From Phascolomyces articulosus (taxonomy: Eukaryota; Mucoromycota; Mucoromycetes; Mucorales; Lichtheimiaceae): 64,000 bases of DNA. How positions within the stretch are numbered: position 1 is the stretch's first letter; every line of letters begins with the position of its first letter. The notes below the pieces were generated by a model. The model made no database searches. It was given only the letters and a program-made list of their open reading frames with translations, and was not told the origin of the DNA. This document shows positions 61,928 to 64,000 of this stretch, one piece after another. Where the stretch lies: assembly GCA_025677815.1 (NCBI GenBank), contig JAIXMP010000045.1:124001-188000 (forward strand), read 5' to 3'. The position numbers were made by a program, and so were the translations under genes.

Positions 61928-63945
61928 ATGACTACCAGAGTTTACATTGGACGTCTTGCACGTGATGCAAGAGAACGTGATTTAGAACGTCTTTTTAAAG
62001 GTTATGGCGATATCCGTGAAATCAACATTAAAACAGGTTATGGTTTTGTTGAATTCAGAGATCCTAGAGATGCTGAAGATGTCGTTTATGATTTTCATGG
62101 TAAAGAATTCCAAGGCGAAAGGTAAGAATATTTATGACGATAGAGTGTCTCCCTCTTTTTTTTTTAGTTTTGATCTTTTCTTTCCTTTGGTATGAGTATC
62201 TTTATACTCAATGAAAACTTACACATTTTTTCTTTTTTTTTTTTTTGGTTTATAGAATTATTGTTGAATTAGCTCGTGGTACACGTCGCACGGGACGAGA
62301 TGGTAATAATGGTGACCGTCGTCGTAATGATCGTAATGACCGGTAATTATTAATAATCATAAAGAAAGTGCATATATCTTTTTTTTTTTTTTTTTTTTTT
62401 TTTTTACTAATAACCATGTTTATTTTTTTCTTTTCAAAAAACTCAATGATTGGGGATGGGGGGTTTTTGGTATGGTATATAAAAAAAAAACATACTTCTA
62501 TGGGACACTATTTTACACTGTGGTATTATTATGTTTTATATAGCAAGCGATCATCCTATCGTCTTATTGTTGAAGGCATTCCTTCTGGAACCAGCTGGCA
62601 GGTACGAACTACTACTTTTTCCGCGTCCAATTACGTGTTTCCAAAATATGAGTCCCTCCTGCCCTCTTGTGTATTCCCAATTTTCCCAATGAGTGACCGG
62701 CCGGTCCCTTCTACTGTTGTTTCCTGATTTTGATGAATTGAATATTGTGTGTGTTCTTTTTTATGTTTCTACTTGGGTGGATACATCTTTTGAACGCAAG
62801 ATTGTGTAAAGAAAGGACCGGCCAAATATCCTCTTTTTCCTATTTCCTCCTTTTTGCTTACTACTGAAACTGAAACTGGATTTATCAAAACTTGTGTTGT
62901 TGGCCTTTCTCTCTCTGTGTTGTGCTTTTCTATGATGGCAAAAAAAAAGACCATGGATGGCTATTCTCTCTCTTTTTTTTTCTTTCCTACTCTTTCTCTC
63001 CTTTCTTTCCTTTTTCCATTGGGGTTCTCATATATGGCATGCAATCCAAAAACAAAACAAAACAAAAAAAGCAAAATCTTAATCTCTCTCTCTCTCTCTC
63101 TTGGTTGGTTATTCGCCCTTGTATTTTATTTTTATTTTTTTGGTTTCGCCTTCTTAGGATCTCAAGGATTTGATGCGCAAGGCAGGTGAAGTCACTTTTG
63201 CTGATGTAATTCGAAGTCGCCCTGGTGAAGGGTAAGTAGTATTGTTTTATATATATATATATATTATAAATGGGGATGGGATGAAAAAGGTAATGGATAC
63301 TCATTGTCCAATGTATTATATATATCCTATAGTGTTGTTGAATTCGCTCATCGTTCAGATATGAAATATGCTCTTGAAAAGATGAATGATAGTGAATTAA
63401 ATGGTCAACGTGTTTCACTCTTTGAGGTATGTATAATTAAAAAAAAAAAAAAAGCTGCGCAACCTCTGTGTGTGAATAAATTATTTATAGCAACAAACTT
63501 TTTTCCTATGAATAGGATTCCAATCGACGTTCTTCACGTCGTTCTCGTAGTCCTTCAGACTCACGTAGTCCATCCCCTCGTCGTCGATCTTCTGGTGGTC
63601 GTCGTTCTCGTTCCATTTCGCCTTCTCGATCGCGTTCACCACGATCACGTTCGCCAACTCGTCGTCGCCGTCGATCTTCTAATGGTGGAGATCGTCAAAG
63701 TCATAGTCGTCATCGTTCAGAAGATGAGGAAGATGTGGATATGAGGTCTTCTGATCGTTCTCGAGAACGTTCTCCTGAAGATGAACGTCGTAGTCGTTCA
63801 TATTCTCGTAGTCCTTCTCGTTCCCCTGCTCGTAGTCCCATCAGGTAAAAAAAAATAATTCTCGTATTTGTCTGTTCCAATTTGAAAATAGGGAGTATAT
63901 ATTGACTCTTTTTTAAAAAAAATTGATAGTGACGATCGTGATTAA
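61928..63945 (+). CDS. Serine/arginine-rich splicing factor with two RRMs
   Basis: Nuclear pre-mRNA splicing regulator of the SR family. Seven exons: 61928-62121, 62256-62342, 62544-62601, 63158-63231, 63333-63426, 63516-63844 and 63930-63945, giving 283 aa. RRM1 has RNP2 RVYIGRL and RNP1 GYGFVEF. An Arg/Asn/Gly linker follows (RRTGRDGNNGDRRRN). RRM2 is the pseudo-RRM type, with the invariant SWQDLKD heptad. The RS domain (about 110 residues) has many SR/RS dipeptides and ends PIRSDDRD. The architecture matches SRSF1/4/5/6 of animals and Srp2-type proteins of fission yeast. The third intron, 556 nt, splits SWQ from DLKD and is several times longer than the others. Retaining it would stop translation soon after the RRM2 start. 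Confidence 0.93.
62695..62823. other. Long-range complementary GC-rich arms in SR intron
   Basis: Inside the long SR intron, 62699-62712 (ggccggtcccttct) and 62810-62823 (agaaaggaccggcc) pair at 13 of 14 positions with a loop of 97 nt. The left arm also sits in a perfect 12-nt palindrome, gaccggccggtc (62695-62706), so it could instead self-pair or dimerise. The surrounding intron is AT/CT-rich. Confidence 0.6.
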
Positions 63946-64000
63946 ATAAAAAAAACAAACTATTCAACAAAAAAAAAATATTACTTTTGTGAAACACAAT

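Overview
The window looks like nuclear DNA of a filamentous fungus of the Mucoromycota, probably Mucorales-like. Genes are split by many short AT-rich introns (mostly 50-120 nt, GTAAGT-type donors, TAG/CAG acceptors). Intergenic DNA is strongly AT-rich. Proteins carry long Gln, His, Ser and acidic runs, and degenerate F-box/LRR-type genes recur. The lineage is inferred from style; nothing here was compared with a database.

Layout. 0.3-2.0 kb: decayed F-box/LRR-type gene. 2.4-4.3 kb (+): sds22-type PP1 regulator. 4.6-5.8 kb (-): HDHD3-like HAD hydrolase. 6.5-9.1 kb (-): Sds3-family Sin3/HDAC subunit with a very long His/Gln-rich N-terminus. 9.9-16.0 kb (-): CHD1 remodeller. 16.0-18.1 kb: gene-poor, with one small TATA-headed ORF. 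18.1-20.1 kb (-): GWT1 (GPI inositol acyltransferase). 20.5-21.3 kb (-): SAP18. 21.5-22.5 kb (-): LRR protein lacking its F-box. 22.5-27.5 kb: gene desert with one coding relic. 27.5-29.5 kb (+): pseudokinase-like protein. 30.0-34.7 kb (-): Hul5/UBE3C HECT ligase. 35.4-39.5 kb (+): gamma-tubulin complex component 5. 39.7-40.1 kb (-): GNAT acetyltransferase. 41.1-42.9 kb (+): 2H phosphoesterase (AKAP7/LigT-like). 43.6-44.8 kb (-): unknown single-pass membrane protein. 44.8-53.7 kb: repeat-rich desert with two related direct repeats 5.19 kb apart, a nested insertion, a hairpin, and gene relics. 53.7-61.5 kb (+): PA200/Blm10 proteasome activator. 61.9-63.9 kb (+): SR splicing factor.

Two themes link the genes. 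Chromatin: the Sds3-like protein and SAP18 both belong to Sin3-HDAC-type complexes and flank CHD1 and GWT1. Protein quality control: Hul5/UBE3C and PA200/Blm10 are both proteasome-associated, though 19 kb apart. No operon-like arrangement or metabolic cluster was seen. Exon models were built by hand from reading frame, splice consensus and remembered family conservation. For the models that give exon lists, summed exon lengths are multiples of three.

The strongest unexplained signals are a GC-rich complementary pair of segments in an unusually long SR-gene intron (62602-63157), a short hairpin at 48.66 kb, a 51-codon ORF with a TATA box at 17.4 kb, and the interrupted repeat copy at 46.3-46.9 kb.
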